Shown here in pieces: positions 24,932 to 34,385 of a stretch of 48,720 nucleotides of DNA. The number at the start of each line of letters is the position of its first letter. Within the stretch, counting starts at the first letter, position 1. The position numbers were made by a program, and so were the translations under genes. This DNA is from Candidatus Epulonipiscium sp. (lineage in GTDB: Bacteria; Bacillota; Clostridia; Lachnospirales; Defluviitaleaceae): NCBI GenBank assembly GCA_012521395.1, contig JAAYML010000100.1:1-48720 (forward strand), written 5' to 3'. The notes beneath the pieces were generated by a model. The model was given only the letters and a program-made list of their open reading frames with translations. It did no database searches and had not been told where the DNA came from.

Positions 24932-26258
24932 CAATAATCTCTCCTACTAAATCATATTCTTCAGCCTCTGTAATCTTAACCTTGACAAATTCTCCAGAAA
25001 GCAGCTCTCCTTTTGTTTTAACAAAAACCATGCCATCAATGTCCGGAGCATCTCTGTAAGTTCTTCCACAATAAACATCTTCACCAGCGATTTTCCCATC
25101 AATTAATACTTCTAAGTGTTTTCCAATAAATTCTTTAGATTTTTCAGCACAAATTTGTCTTTGTAATGCCATAAGAATATTTTTACGTTGCTCTTTAATT
25201 TTTTTAGGAATTTGATCCTTCAATCTTGATGCAGGGGTTCCTTCCTCTTTTGAATAACTAAATACGCCTAAACGGTCAAATTTCATCGTTTTAACGAATT
25301 CTTTCATATCTTCAAATTCTTCTGCTGTTTCTCCGGGGAAACCTGTAATAAGTGTGGTTCTAAGACAAATATCAGGTATTTTATCCCTTAATTTATTAAT
25401 TAATTGAATGAGCGCTTCTTTAGTACTTTTTCTTCCCATTCTTTTTAAAACAGCATTATTGGAATGCTGAATAGGCATATCTAAATAATTACATATTTTT
25501 TCTTCTGTTGCCATAACTTCAATCAAATTATCCGTTATTTCTTCAGGATAGGTATATAAAAGCCTTATCCATTTTAAATCTTCTATTTTACATAATTCTT
25601 TTAAAAGTATGGGAAGACGTTTTTCTCCATATAAATCAACGCCATAGCGGGTTGTATCCTGAGCCACTATAATAAGTTCCTGAACCCCTTGATTGACTAA
25701 ATTTTTTGCTTCCTTAATTAAACTTTCCATGGAACGGCTCCTGTATTTCCCTCGTATTTTAGGAATAACACAGTAAGTACAAGCATTATCACAACCTTCA
25801 GCAATTTTTAAATAGGCATAGTAACCAGCAGTCGATAAGATTCTCTCTGAATCATCACTTAAGCTTATATTGATATCAGAAAATTTTTCAACTTTTTTCC
25901 CTGCCATAACTTCTTTTATAACTTCTACAATTTCCCTGTAACTGGCTGTACCGACAATAGCATCTACTTCAGGCATTTCCGATAAAATTTCATCCTTATA
26001 ACGCTCAGCCAGACAACCCGTTACAATAATTGCTTTGCAATTGCCATCTTTTTTGTATTCCGCAGCTTCTAAAATATTTTCAATGCTTTCTTCTTTTGCA
26101 TCTTGAATAAAGCAACAAGTATTAATCACGATGACATCGGCCTGGCTTTCATCGGATATGAGTGAAAAACCAGCTTGATTGAGCAAGTAAAGCATAACTT
26201 CACTGTCAACTAAATTTTTATCACAGCCTAATGAAATGAAACTAATTTTTAATGTCAA
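24915..26258 (-). CDS. rimO: RimO, ribosomal protein S12 methylthiotransferase
   Basis: This 447-residue radical-SAM enzyme methylthiolates an aspartate of ribosomal protein S12. Auxiliary-cluster cysteines are C12 (SLGCDKN), C48 (NTCCF) and C82 (TGCLAERY). The radical-SAM cysteines are C156, C160 and C163 (CDNACTYC). A TRAM domain ends the protein. SLGCDKNLVDSE distinguishes RimO from MiaB, which is also in this window. The start is TTG at 26258, with AAGGAG 7 bases upstream. Confidence 0.93.
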   Translation of the reverse strand: MTLKISFISLGCDKNLVDSEVMLYLLNQAGFSLISDESQADVIVINTCCFIQDAKEESIENILEAAEYKKDGNCKAIIVTGCLAERYKDEILSEMPEVDAIVGTASYREIVEVIKEVMAGKKVEKFSDINISLSDDSERILSTAGYYAYLKIAEGCDNACTYCVIPKIRGKYRSRSMESLIKEAKNLVNQGVQELIIVAQDTTRYGVDLYGEKRLPILLKELCKIEDLKWIRLLYTYPEEITDNLIEVMATEEKICNYLDMPIQHSNNAVLKRMGRKSTKEALIQLINKLRDKIPDICLRTTLITGFPGETAEEFEDMKEFVKTMKFDRLGVFSYSKEEGTPASRLKDQIPKKIKEQRKNILMALQRQICAEKSKEFIGKHLEVLIDGKIAGEDVYCGRTYRDAPDIDGMVFVKTKGELLSGEFVKVKITEAEEYDLVGEIIDEFTE

Positions 26259-26277
26259 AATAAATCTCCTTCCTGGT

Positions 26278-27123
26278 CTACATGATTGCAGCTTTTACAC
26301 AATTTTTCATTAACATGGCAATGGTCATGGGTCCTACACCTCCAGGTACAGGAGTAATAGCCATCGCTTTATCTTTACAGTTTTCAAAGTCAATATCCCC
26401 ACATAATTTGCCATTTTCTAAACGGTTAATTCCAACATCAATTAAAACAGCACCATCTTTTACCATATCTGCTGTAATAAAATTTGCTTTTCCTATGGCA
26501 GCCACCAAAATATCTGCTTCTTTACAGATTTCTTTTAAATTTTTCGTTCTGGAATGGCAAATTGTAACGGTTCCATTATTTCTTAATAAGAGATTGGCAA
26601 CGGGCTTGCCTACGATATTACTTCTTCCAACGACAACACATTTTTTTCCTTCAATTTCAATCTGACTTCGTTTAATTAATTCAATAATACCTGCAGGTGT
26701 ACAAGGCAGAAAACCATTTAATTCACCAATAGAAATCATGCCTACATTGTAAGGATGAAAACAATCTACATCCTTTGAAGGATCAATAGAAAGCAGGATT
26801 TTATTCTCATCAATATGTTTTGGCAAAGGCAATTGAACCAATATGCCATGTACTTCTTTCGTTTGATTTAAATCCTTTATCAGTTTAAGCAATTCTTCTT
26901 CACTGGTTTCTTCAGGCAGTTCATAAGAAAAGGAACGGATTCCTATATATTCACAAGCTTTTTTCTTATTGGATACATAAACTTTAGAGGCAGGATTATT
27001 CCCTACCAGGATTACGGCCAGTCCAGGCTCGATACCTTTTTTCTTTAAATCTTCCACTTCTGCTTTTAATTCATCCTTAATATCCTGAGAAATCTTTTTT
27101 CCGTCAATAATTAAAGTTTCCAT
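26278..27123 (-). CDS. folD: FolD, methylene-THF dehydrogenase/cyclohydrolase
   Basis: This 281-residue bifunctional enzyme interconverts 5,10-methylene-, methenyl- and 10-formyl-tetrahydrofolate. The catalytic lysine is K54 (YVSNKKKAC). Q97 (VQLPLP) and D120 (SKDVDCFHP) complete the active site, and the NADP-binding VVVGRSNIVGKP is at 163-174. AGGAGG lies 7 bases before the ATG. It follows fhs, so the two adjacent steps of the C1-folate pathway are encoded together. Confidence 0.96.
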   Translation of the reverse strand: METLIIDGKKISQDIKDELKAEVEDLKKKGIEPGLAVILVGNNPASKVYVSNKKKACEYIGIRSFSYELPEETSEEELLKLIKDLNQTKEVHGILVQLPLPKHIDENKILLSIDPSKDVDCFHPYNVGMISIGELNGFLPCTPAGIIELIKRSQIEIEGKKCVVVGRSNIVGKPVANLLLRNNGTVTICHSRTKNLKEICKEADILVAAIGKANFITADMVKDGAVLIDVGINRLENGKLCGDIDFENCKDKAMAITPVPGGVGPMTIAMLMKNCVKAAIM

Positions 27124-27134
27124 ATTTCATCCTC

Positions 27135-28805
27135 CTAAAACAATCCTGTAATTTGTCCTTTTTCGTTGACATCTATTTTTATGGCAGCAGGTTCTTTGGG
27201 AAGCCCTGGCATTGTCATGATATCTCCTGTAAGAGCCACAATAAAGCCTGCTCCAGCAGAAACCCTTAATTCCCTAACGGTAATTTCAAAGTCTTTTGGG
27301 CATCCAAGTAAGGCTGGATCATCAGATAAAGAATATTGGGTTTTTGCAATGCAAATAGGCATTTTATCAAACTGGTTCCTTTCAATGTTTTCTAAATCCT
27401 TTAAGGCTTTGGATGTATAATTTACCTTTGAAGCCCCATAAATCTTTTGAGCAATGCTTTCAATTTTTTCTTTCACAGGCGCATTATGGTCATAAAGGAC
27501 TTTAAACTCAGATTTTTTATTTTCCAAAGTATCAATCACTTTTTGAGCCAGTTCTATTCCGCCTGCTCCACCCTTTTCCCATACTTCAGAAATTGCAAAG
27601 GCACAGCCTGCTTTTTCACATTCTTCTTTTACATAATCAATTTCTGCCTGGGTATCGGTTAAAAAGGCATTTAAGGTGACCACAACAGGAACTCCGTAAA
27701 GTTTAATATTCTCAATATGTTTTCTTAAGTTTGCAAAGCCTTTTTTAAGGGCATCGAGATTTTCGATGCTTAATTGATTCTTTGGAATACCACCATTGTA
27801 TTTTAAAGCTCTTATGGTTGCAACCAATACAACAGCATCTGGCTTTAAGCCAGCAAAACGGCATTTTATATCAAAGAATTTTTCAGCACCTAAATCGGCA
27901 CCAAAACCTGCTTCAGTGACAACGATATCAGCCAGTTTTAAGGCTAATTTTGTAGCCCTGATACTGTTACAACCGTGAGCAATATTGGCAAAGGGGCCCC
28001 CGTGAATAATCACTGGTGTGTTTTCTAAAGTTTGAACCAAATTGGGTTTAATAGCGTCTTTCAGTAAAGCTGTCATTGCACCATTTGCTTTAAGATCTTT
28101 AGCTCTGACGGGCTCTCCGTTAAAATTATAAGCAACGATAATTTCACCCAGGCGTCTTTTTAAATCCTCTAAATCTTTGGCCAGGCAAAGAATAGCCATT
28201 ACTTCAGAAGCAACGGTAATCATAAAACCGTCTTCTCTGGGCATGCCATGTGCCTTTCCGCCTAAACCAACAACAATATTTCTTAAAGCCCGGTCATTTA
28301 AATCGACAACTCTTTTCCAAAGGATTTGTCTGGGGTCAATTTGCAATTCATTACCTTGTTGAATATGATTATCAATCATGGCAGAAAGTAAATTATGGGC
28401 TGTAGAAATAGCATGGATATCCCCGGTAAAATGCAAATTGATATCTTCCATAGGAACCACTTGGGAATAACCACCTCCGGCGGCCCCGCCTTTAACACCC
28501 ATACAAGGTCCTAAAGAAGGCTCTCGAAGGGCAATAACCGCTTTTTTACCCATTTCACACAGGGCTTGTCCTAACCCCACGGAGGTAGTCGTTTTACCCT
28601 CTCCTGCAGGTGTGGGGTTAATCGCAGTCACTAAAACCAATTTGCCATCTGGATTATTTTTAACTTTTTCAAAAAGGCTTTCTGAAATTTTTGCTTTATA
28701 TTTTCCATAAAGCTCTAAATCATCAGGCTCAATATCCAGTTGTGCTGCAATTTCAGTAATTGGTTTCATCTGCGCTTCTAAAGCAATTTCAATATCTGTT
28801 TTCAT
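27135..28805 (-). CDS. fhs: Formate-tetrahydrofolate ligase
   Basis: This 556-residue ATP-dependent ligase makes 10-formyl-THF from formate and THF. The P-loop region [18 protein letters not shown] begins at residue 63. [20 protein letters not shown] and the C-terminal [17 protein letters not shown] are family hallmarks. Length is normal. AGGAGG lies 6 bases before the ATG. In Clostridia it feeds purine synthesis and, where present, the Wood-Ljungdahl methyl branch; this window does not show which. It lies 26 bases after ftsK. Confidence 0.97.
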   Translation of the reverse strand: MKTDIEIALEAQMKPITEIAAQLDIEPDDLELYGKYKAKISESLFEKVKNNPDGKLVLVTAINPTPAGEGKTTTSVGLGQALCEMGKKAVIALREPSLGPCMGVKGGAAGGGYSQVVPMEDINLHFTGDIHAISTAHNLLSAMIDNHIQQGNELQIDPRQILWKRVVDLNDRALRNIVVGLGGKAHGMPREDGFMITVASEVMAILCLAKDLEDLKRRLGEIIVAYNFNGEPVRAKDLKANGAMTALLKDAIKPNLVQTLENTPVIIHGGPFANIAHGCNSIRATKLALKLADIVVTEAGFGADLGAEKFFDIKCRFAGLKPDAVVLVATIRALKYNGGIPKNQLSIENLDALKKGFANLRKHIENIKLYGVPVVVTLNAFLTDTQAEIDYVKEECEKAGCAFAISEVWEKGGAGGIELAQKVIDTLENKKSEFKVLYDHNAPVKEKIESIAQKIYGASKVNYTSKALKDLENIERNQFDKMPICIAKTQYSLSDDPALLGCPKDFEITVRELRVSAGAGFIVALTGDIMTMPGLPKEPAAIKIDVNEKGQITGLF

Positions 28806-28831
28806 AAGAACCCTCCTATATTTTAATAGAT

Positions 28832-31165
28832 TTAATTGTTGTTAGAATTTTGCTGGGATTTTAGCTTCATTTGCCTGAATTCTTCCTGGCTGATTAAAAC
28901 CTTTCTGGGTTTACTTCCTTCTTCAGGACCAACGACACCCCGTTCTTCCATTTCTTCCATCAATCTTGCCGCCCTGTTAAAGCCAATTCTTAAATATCTT
29001 TGCAACATTGAAATAGAAGCTTTTTCTTTTTCTACAACGATTTCTATGGCTTTTTCAAGATATTCATCTAAATCTTCATCTGGTGTAAAGTTATTAATAT
29101 CATTGATGTTTTCAATAATATCCTGGTCATATTCCGCTTCTTTTACTTGTTTAATACTGTTAACCAGGGCTTCTACTTCTGAGTCTGAAATAAATGCCCC
29201 CTGAATTCTTACAGGCTTGTTGGCTCCAACAGGATAAAAAAGCATATCTCCTTTACCCAATAATTTTTCTGCACCAGTCATATCCAGTATGGTTCTGGAA
29301 TCCGTTCCTGAAGAAACCGCAAAAGCTAGTCTCGAAGGAATATTGGCTTTTATCAGACCAGTAATGACATCCACTGAAGGCCTTTGCGTTGCAATGACTA
29401 AGTGAATGCCTGCTGCTCTTGCCATCTGAGCAAGCCGGCAAATAGCATCTTCTACTTCATTCGGCGCTGTCATCATCAGGTCAGCCAATTCATCTATAAT
29501 AATAACCATTTGTGGGAGTATTTCTAAATTCGATTCTTCTTTTGCACTTATTAAATGATTATAGCCTTTTATGTCTCTGACATTGTATTCAGCAAATAGT
29601 TTATAACGATTGGTCATTTCCTGAACAGCCCAATTAAGAGCTCCTGCCGCTTTTTTAGGATCGGTTACAACAGGAATCATCAAATGGGGAATACCATTAT
29701 AAACACTCAGTTCAACAACCTTGGGGTCAATTAAAATCAGTTTTACTTCATCAGGTCTTGCCTTATAGAGTATGCTGGTTATAAGAGTATTAATACATAC
29801 GCTTTTCCCTGAGCCTGTTGCTCCTGCTATTAGCAAATGAGGCATTTTTGCAATATCCGCAACAACAGGATTACCCGCAATATCCTTACCCAATGCAAAA
29901 GCTAATTTAGACGGAAATTTTTGAAATTCTTCATCTTCAATGACTTCTCTAAGATAAACAGCCTGTGCTTTTTGATTAGGTACTTCTATCCCTACAGCAG
30001 CCTTACCTGGTATGGGTGCTTCTATACGAATTCCTGATGCAGCCAAATTAAGCGCAATATCATCAGCTAAACTGACAATTTTACTTACTTTAACCCCTTG
30101 TCTGGGTTGTAATTCATAACGGGTTACAGTCGGTCCACGGCTAATTTGAACAACTTTTGCTTCTACACCAAAACTGTATAATGTTTTTTCTAATTTTTTG
30201 GCATTATCCAACATCTTATTTTTTGAATCTGGCGTGGGTGAATAAGGATTTTTTTGCAGTAAATCAATTGATGGAAAATGATAATCCACGGGTTCTTTTG
30301 GTTCCTTTTTAGTTGAAATGCTTTTTTCTATGGAAAGAATTTCATTATTATTATTATTTTTCTTATTTTCCTTTTCTTTAGCTCTATTGATTTCACTATA
30401 ATCTTCTTCTGTAAGATTTGCTGTGATTTCTAACTGGGTCTCTTCATCGTCTTTTTTTTCTGTAAAATCTAAGACGGTTATTAAATCATCTGTTTTTTCA
30501 ATGTAATCTTTTTCCTGACTTTTATTTTGGTTCTTTATTTTATCTTTTTTCTTTCCACTTTTTAAATGAAATAATTTTTTAAAGAATTGACTTATTCCCT
30601 TGATAATCATTTTAAATTTTTCTATGAAAGAATTATCCGTTAATAAAATAAATAAAACAATAAAAAGTGAAATAATGACAATATAGCCGCCATATCTGCC
30701 AACTAATTTAAGTAAAAGATTTGCCAGTAAGGCTCCCAAAAGACCTCCGTTATTCCAATTTCCAATATGAAAGTAATAGGTCATAAAAGACCACAGACTC
30801 ATATCTTTTGACGTAATAAGCATATCAGGTTCTAAATACAAAATATGTAAAAAAGTTGATAAAAGAATAATAATCGCTGAAGCCGCAAACAATTTGCTTT
30901 TTGTTATTTTTCCTTGTTTTTTAAAAAGAATAAGGATGCCTATAACAGTAAAAACAACAGGTAAAAAATAAGCCCCTATTCCCAATAAACCTAGTGACAA
31001 TTGCTTTATCCACTCTCCAATTATACCTCCTTGTTTTGTATAAATACCCACTGCAAGGATTAAAGCAATAGTTACAATAATGATTCCTTTTATTTCTTGG
31101 GAAAGCGGACTTCCTGTTTTTTTAAACTGATTGTTTTTTTTTCTGTTCGTCATTCTTTTTCCCAT
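28832..31165 (-). CDS. spoIIIE: FtsK/SpoIIIE DNA translocase
   Basis: This 777-residue membrane-anchored translocase has four hydrophobic segments in the first 180 residues, a Lys/Glu/Asn-rich linker, and then the motor. Walker A is GATGSGKS (near residue 450), Walker B is [11 protein letters not shown], and the C-terminal gamma winged helix holds [20 protein letters not shown]. It pumps DNA across the division or sporulation septum. I cannot tell FtsK from SpoIIIE by sequence, but the position beside tepA and ylzJ matches spoIIIE of Bacillus. The ATG at 31165 with AGAGGGG upstream is preferred; a 16-residue upstream extension would run through the leader hairpin. Confidence 0.93.
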   Translation of the reverse strand: MGKRMTNRKKNNQFKKTGSPLSQEIKGIIIVTIALILAVGIYTKQGGIIGEWIKQLSLGLLGIGAYFLPVVFTVIGILILFKKQGKITKSKLFAASAIIILLSTFLHILYLEPDMLITSKDMSLWSFMTYYFHIGNWNNGGLLGALLANLLLKLVGRYGGYIVIISLFIVLFILLTDNSFIEKFKMIIKGISQFFKKLFHLKSGKKKDKIKNQNKSQEKDYIEKTDDLITVLDFTEKKDDEETQLEITANLTEEDYSEINRAKEKENKKNNNNNEILSIEKSISTKKEPKEPVDYHFPSIDLLQKNPYSPTPDSKNKMLDNAKKLEKTLYSFGVEAKVVQISRGPTVTRYELQPRQGVKVSKIVSLADDIALNLAASGIRIEAPIPGKAAVGIEVPNQKAQAVYLREVIEDEEFQKFPSKLAFALGKDIAGNPVVADIAKMPHLLIAGATGSGKSVCINTLITSILYKARPDEVKLILIDPKVVELSVYNGIPHLMIPVVTDPKKAAGALNWAVQEMTNRYKLFAEYNVRDIKGYNHLISAKEESNLEILPQMVIIIDELADLMMTAPNEVEDAICRLAQMARAAGIHLVIATQRPSVDVITGLIKANIPSRLAFAVSSGTDSRTILDMTGAEKLLGKGDMLFYPVGANKPVRIQGAFISDSEVEALVNSIKQVKEAEYDQDIIENINDINNFTPDEDLDEYLEKAIEIVVEKEKASISMLQRYLRIGFNRAARLMEEMEERGVVGPEEGSKPRKVLISQEEFRQMKLKSQQNSNNN

Positions 31166-31188
31166 ATTATACAGTCCCCTCTTTAAAT

Positions 31189-31213
31189 AAAAAGTGCTAG
31201 CATGAGCTAACAC
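31189..31213 (-). promoter_or_regulatory. Leader hairpin with U-tract before ftsK/spoIIIE
   Basis: On the minus strand, GTGTTAGC and GCTAGCAC (31213-31206 and 31201-31194) pair with one G-U, around a TCAT loop, and are followed at once by UUUUU (31193-31189). This has terminator form but sits between the candidate promoter and the gene, so it may be an attenuator. It may equally be the end of the tepA-ylzJ transcript. Confidence 0.6.
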
Positions 31214-31221
31214 ATATATTT

Positions 31222-31230
31222 ATTATAGCA
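31222..31230 (-). promoter_or_regulatory. Extended -10 promoter of the ftsK run
   Basis: On the minus strand, TGCTATAAT (31230-31222) is a TGn extended -10 with perfect TATAAT. The -35 region is poor. Predicted transcription would start a few bases before the leader hairpin. Confidence 0.5.
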
Positions 31231-31279
31231 TGTTTATTGAATTTTGTGATAAAGATTTATCATTTATTAAAAAATCTGT

Positions 31280-31495
31280 TCAATATGATATTTTTATTGT
31301 ATTCCCAGGCTGTAATTCATCATTTAAATAATCATAGGGATTTGTTGACAGAATTCTTTCAATAATATAGTTTTTATTTTCATTATAGTATACCTGAAGC
31401 AAACTTCCTTTATAATAGATTTCTTCAAATTGAATGTTTCTATCTCTCTCTGAATCAGCAAAAATGATATCTTGAGAAATGACAGAGTAAATCAT
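31280..31495 (-). CDS. ylzJ: YlzJ-like protein
   Basis: This 71-residue protein begins [14 protein letters not shown] and ends [17 protein letters not shown]. Both match the small YlzJ-like family of spore-forming Bacillota. Function is unknown. It sits between tepA and spoIIIE, the same place as ylzJ in Bacillus, and its ATG overlaps the tepA TGA (ATGA), with AGGAGG 7 bases upstream inside tepA. Translational coupling to tepA is likely. Confidence 0.8.
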   Translation of the reverse strand: MIYSVISQDIIFADSERDRNIQFEEIYYKGSLLQVYYNENKNYIIERILSTNPYDYLNDELQPGNTIKISY

Positions 31496-32205
31496 TTCGC
31501 TTCCTCCTTATCATTATTTTCATCGATTAGTTGGTAGAGTTTTTTAATGGCCTTATCGAGTCCACCGACTTCATCGATTAATTTCTCTTTTACAGCTTCT
31601 TCACCAACTAATATGGTTCCCACATCTTTTGCCAGCATACCTGTATCCAACATTAATTCTTTAAAACGCTTCTGGCTGATACCGGAATTTCTGGCCACAA
31701 ATTCGACAATTCTTTCCTGCATTTTTTCAAAATAATCAAAAGTCTGAGGGATACCTATGACGGTTCCGCTCATTCTAACAGGGTGTATAGTCATAGTCGC
31801 AGTCGAAGCAATAAAAGAATAATTTGCAGCCACTGCCAAAGGAACACCAATGGAATGACCACCACCTAAAACTAAGGAAACAGAAGGTTTCCCTAAAGTT
31901 GCAATCATTTCTGCTATAGCAAGGCCAGCTTCCACGTCCCCGCCAACGGTATTGAGAATAACCAGTAAACCTTTTATGTCTTCATTATCTCTAATAGCAA
32001 CTAATTGAGGAATAACGTGTTCATATTTTGTGGTTTTGTTTTGGGGAGGAAGGAGAATATGACCTTCTATTTGTCCTATAATGGTTAAACAATGAATTTT
32101 TGATTTTTCATCTTCCTTGTTTTCTTCTATGGGCATTTGACCAAACTCTTTTATTGTTTCTGTCATATCACTTTGGTTTTTTTTAAGCTCTTCCGTCTTT
32201 TTCAT
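31492..32205 (-). CDS. tepA: TepA-like ClpP-family serine protease
   Basis: This 237-residue ClpP/crotonase-fold protein is of the TepA (YmfB) branch. After a charged N-terminus of about 40 residues, the core shows the oxyanion/nucleophile region [11 protein letters not shown] and the histidine in [11 protein letters not shown]. TepA of Bacillus was named for an effect on protein translocation and also acts in spores. The true substrate here is unknown. The ATG at 32205 with GGGTGG upstream is preferred; the ATG at 32220 has no ribosome site. It is coupled to ylzJ. Confidence 0.85.
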   Translation of the reverse strand: MKKTEELKKNQSDMTETIKEFGQMPIEENKEDEKSKIHCLTIIGQIEGHILLPPQNKTTKYEHVIPQLVAIRDNEDIKGLLVILNTVGGDVEAGLAIAEMIATLGKPSVSLVLGGGHSIGVPLAVAANYSFIASTATMTIHPVRMSGTVIGIPQTFDYFEKMQERIVEFVARNSGISQKRFKELMLDTGMLAKDVGTILVGEEAVKEKLIDEVGGLDKAIKKLYQLIDENNDKEEAK

Positions 32206-32271
32206 TAAAACGCCACCCATCTAAAGAAAGTTTTTTTAGTATTTTTCCTCTGATTCGTAATAAAAATACAT

Positions 32272-32295
32272 AAAAAAAAGATTCCATAGGAATCC
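32272..32295 (-). terminator. Terminator of dpaAB
   Basis: GATTCC (32280-32285) and GGAATC (32289-32294) pair around an ATA loop. On the minus strand eight U follow (32279-32272). It lies about 45 bases after the dpaB stop. Confidence 0.8.
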
Positions 32296-32337
32296 ATATA
32301 AATAGGATAGATATGATTATCCTTAATAATAATTGAA

Positions 32338-32925
32338 TTACAATTTTATAATAACAGGCTGAACTTGTTTTTTCTGCAATGCCTGTTCTACTGTATTCAA
32401 AATAAGATTCATATCAGACATAATTGAATTTGGTTTTTTCTCACTGTTATCCTGTCCCATAGGCACAAAAAATATGTTTTTAGAATTCATTAAGATGCCG
32501 ATATTTTTCATGTTTAATCCTAAACCATCATTCGTTGCTACGGCCAAAACAACAGGTTTTTCGTTTCTCAGGAGTGCTTTTGCGGCCATAAGGACAGGCG
32601 TATCTGTAATGGCATTTGCCAATTTTGCTAAGGTATTTCCCGTGCAGGGGGCAATGACTAAAATATCAATGAGATTATTGGGACCTAAAGGTTCTGCTTC
32701 TACAATGCTTGTTATGATTTTTTTTCCTGTCATTTTTTCAATTTTTTCCTTATGTTCTTCGGCTTTTCCAAATCTTGTATCGGTGCTTGAAGCATTGTTT
32801 GACATAATCGGAAATATTTCAGCGCCTTCATCTATAAGTGTCTGAATAGCTGGAATGACTTTATCATAAGTACAATAGGAACCACATAATGCAAAGCCAA
32901 TTTTTATGCCTTTCAATCTATTCAT
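32338..32925 (-). CDS. dpaB: Dipicolinate synthase subunit B
   Basis: This 195-residue flavoprotein-fold subunit begins KIGFALCGSYCTYDKVIP. PCTGNTLAKLANAITDTPV and AVATNDGLG follow the pattern of DpaB/SpoVFB. With DpaA it makes dipicolinic acid, the calcium-chelating spore-core solute, from a lysine-pathway intermediate in the mother cell. The ATG overlaps the dpaA TGA (ATGA), with GGGGG 7 bases upstream, so translation is coupled. Presence of this pair shows an endospore former. Confidence 0.95.
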   Translation of the reverse strand: MNRLKGIKIGFALCGSYCTYDKVIPAIQTLIDEGAEIFPIMSNNASSTDTRFGKAEEHKEKIEKMTGKKIITSIVEAEPLGPNNLIDILVIAPCTGNTLAKLANAITDTPVLMAAKALLRNEKPVVLAVATNDGLGLNMKNIGILMNSKNIFFVPMGQDNSEKKPNSIMSDMNLILNTVEQALQKKQVQPVIIKL

Positions 32926-33806
32926 ATTATTACCCCCATATCCCTAATGACGTTTAATATTGTCTCATAAATAATTAAAGCCGCACTTTCTGGCGCTACT
33001 TTACCTGGGAGGCTTGGGGCTAAAATAGCTTGTATTCCCAGTTCTTTTGCTGCACTGTAATCAACGCCGCCAGGTTTTGAAGCAATATCAATGATTAAAG
33101 CGGATTTTTTTATTTTTTGAAGAAGGTCTCTATTTAAAATTAAGGCAGGAATGGTGTTAAAAATAAAATCATAATCCCCTATAAATTTTTCTAAATCCTG
33201 AAGATAAAGAGCTTTGTAACCATAACTTTTTATTAAAGCCAAATCTTCAGCTTTTCTGGCTTCTACAGTTAGGTCTGCATCCAGACCTTTTAATTTGTGG
33301 GCTAAAACTTTACCACATTTCCCAAAGCCTAAAACCAGGCATTTGCTTCCGTGAATTGTTATTTCACTGTTTCCCATAGCATATAATATAGCCCCTTCTG
33401 CAGTAGGAATTGCATTGAGAATGGCTAATTCCTCTCTTTCTAATAAATCAATAACTTTAAATGGATATTGCTCTGCAATCTCTTTAATTTGCGGCGTAAT
33501 ACTGCCTGCCATAAAGATTTTATCTTCAGAAATATTTTTAAATATATCTTCAAGCATAATGCTTGAATCCAGATAATCAGAATATACAGTTTTATTATCC
33601 CGTGAACAAGGAATAGGACCAACAATAATATCGGCATCAGAAATGAGTTCTCTTATGTTATTAAAAAGATTTACCCGACTATCTATATTTTTATTATCAA
33701 ATCCAAACATATTGACCTGGTAACCTTTACTTGCTAAAAGGTTAATTAATTTAATTTGTCTGAGGTCACCCCCAATGACTGCAAAGCGGATACGATGATA
33801 TGTCAA
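32922..33806 (-). CDS. dpaA: Dipicolinate synthase subunit A
   Basis: This 294-residue subunit carries the dehydrogenase fold. Its N-terminus is RFAVIGGDLRQ, and a second Rossmann motif is CLVLGFGKCGKVLA in the middle. DLLEREELAILNAIPTAEGA is typical of DpaA/SpoVFA. The start is TTG at 33806, with AGGAGG 7 bases upstream. A sporulation-type -10 (CATAAACTA) precedes it and a terminator separates it from dut, so dpaAB forms an isolated unit within housekeeping genes. The lysine-pathway genes asd, dapG and dapA that follow in Bacillus are absent here. Confidence 0.95.
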   Translation of the reverse strand: MTYHRIRFAVIGGDLRQIKLINLLASKGYQVNMFGFDNKNIDSRVNLFNNIRELISDADIIVGPIPCSRDNKTVYSDYLDSSIMLEDIFKNISEDKIFMAGSITPQIKEIAEQYPFKVIDLLEREELAILNAIPTAEGAILYAMGNSEITIHGSKCLVLGFGKCGKVLAHKLKGLDADLTVEARKAEDLALIKSYGYKALYLQDLEKFIGDYDFIFNTIPALILNRDLLQKIKKSALIIDIASKPGGVDYSAAKELGIQAILAPSLPGKVAPESAALIIYETILNVIRDMGVII

Positions 33807-33847
33807 TTCTATCCCTCCTGCTAAAAATATTGGGTTATCAGTTAGTA

Positions 33848-33876
33848 TAGTTTATGTAAAAAACCATGCTTTTTGT
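33848..33876 (-). promoter_or_regulatory. Probable mother-cell sigma (SigK/SigE) promoter of dpaAB
   Basis: On the minus strand, CATAAACTA (33856-33848) fits the CATANNNTA -10 of SigK. A GCACAA with AC at 33876-33875 lies 17-18 bases upstream. Spacing is about one base long of the usual range. SigE would also accept parts of the -10. Assignment rests on the match and on the known mother-cell role of dpaAB. Confidence 0.55.
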
Positions 33877-33898
33877 GCTTGTCTGACATAAAAGCAAT

Positions 33899-33934
33899 AA
33901 AAAAACATATGAACCTTTTTATTCATATGTTTTT
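33899..33934 (-). terminator. Terminator of the pnp-pitrilysin-dut run
   Basis: AAAAACATATGAA (33901-33913) and TTCATATGTTTTT (33922-33934) pair around an 8-base loop, followed on the minus strand by a U-run. It starts at the dut stop codon. Confidence 0.8.
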
Positions 33935-34385
33935 ACCTGCCTGTATGACCGAAGCCTCCTGAACCTCTTTCGGAGCTATCTAATTCTTCAACTTGTACCC
34001 ATTCAACAGATTCAATTTTATTAATTACCATTTGAGCAATCCGCTCTCCTCTTTTAATGATAAAATCTTCTGATCCAAAGTTAATCATAATAATTTTTAT
34101 TTCTCCACGATAATCTGCATCAATCGTTCCGGGACTATTCAGAATTCCTATTCCATATTTATAGGCCAAACCACTTCTAGGCCGGATTTGTGCTTCATAA
34201 CCTTTAGGCAATTGTATGGCAATACCCGTAGGGATTAATTTTATATCTCCTTTTTTTAAGACGACATCTTCTTCAACATTGGCATAAAGATCCATCCCTG
34301 CAGATTGCTCTGTCATATAAGTTGGCAATGGAAGATCTTGTGCATTTTCTACTTTTTTAATGAATACTTTTAATCGATCAGACAT
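33933..34385 (-). CDS. dut: dUTP diphosphatase
   Basis: This 150-residue trimeric-type dUTPase hydrolyses dUTP to dUMP, keeping uracil out of DNA. All five motifs are visible: [25 protein letters not shown] (with the catalytic aspartate), RGERIAQMV and the C-terminal GSGGFGHTG that closes over the site. It overlaps the end of the pitrilysin gene by 16 bases; AAGGAG lies about 11 bases upstream. A terminator follows directly at its stop codon. Its placement between the peptidase and dpaA is not the Bacillus order. Confidence 0.95.
   Translation of the reverse strand: MSDRLKVFIKKVENAQDLPLPTYMTEQSAGMDLYANVEEDVVLKKGDIKLIPTGIAIQLPKGYEAQIRPRSGLAYKYGIGILNSPGTIDADYRGEIKIIMINFGSEDFIIKRGERIAQMVINKIESVEWVQVEELDSSERGSGGFGHTGR

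Noticed and set aside
27124-28831. Tetrahydrofolate riboswitch ahead of fhs or folD
   Set aside because: Only 26 bases separate ftsK from fhs and 11 separate fhs from folD, which is too short for a riboswitch.
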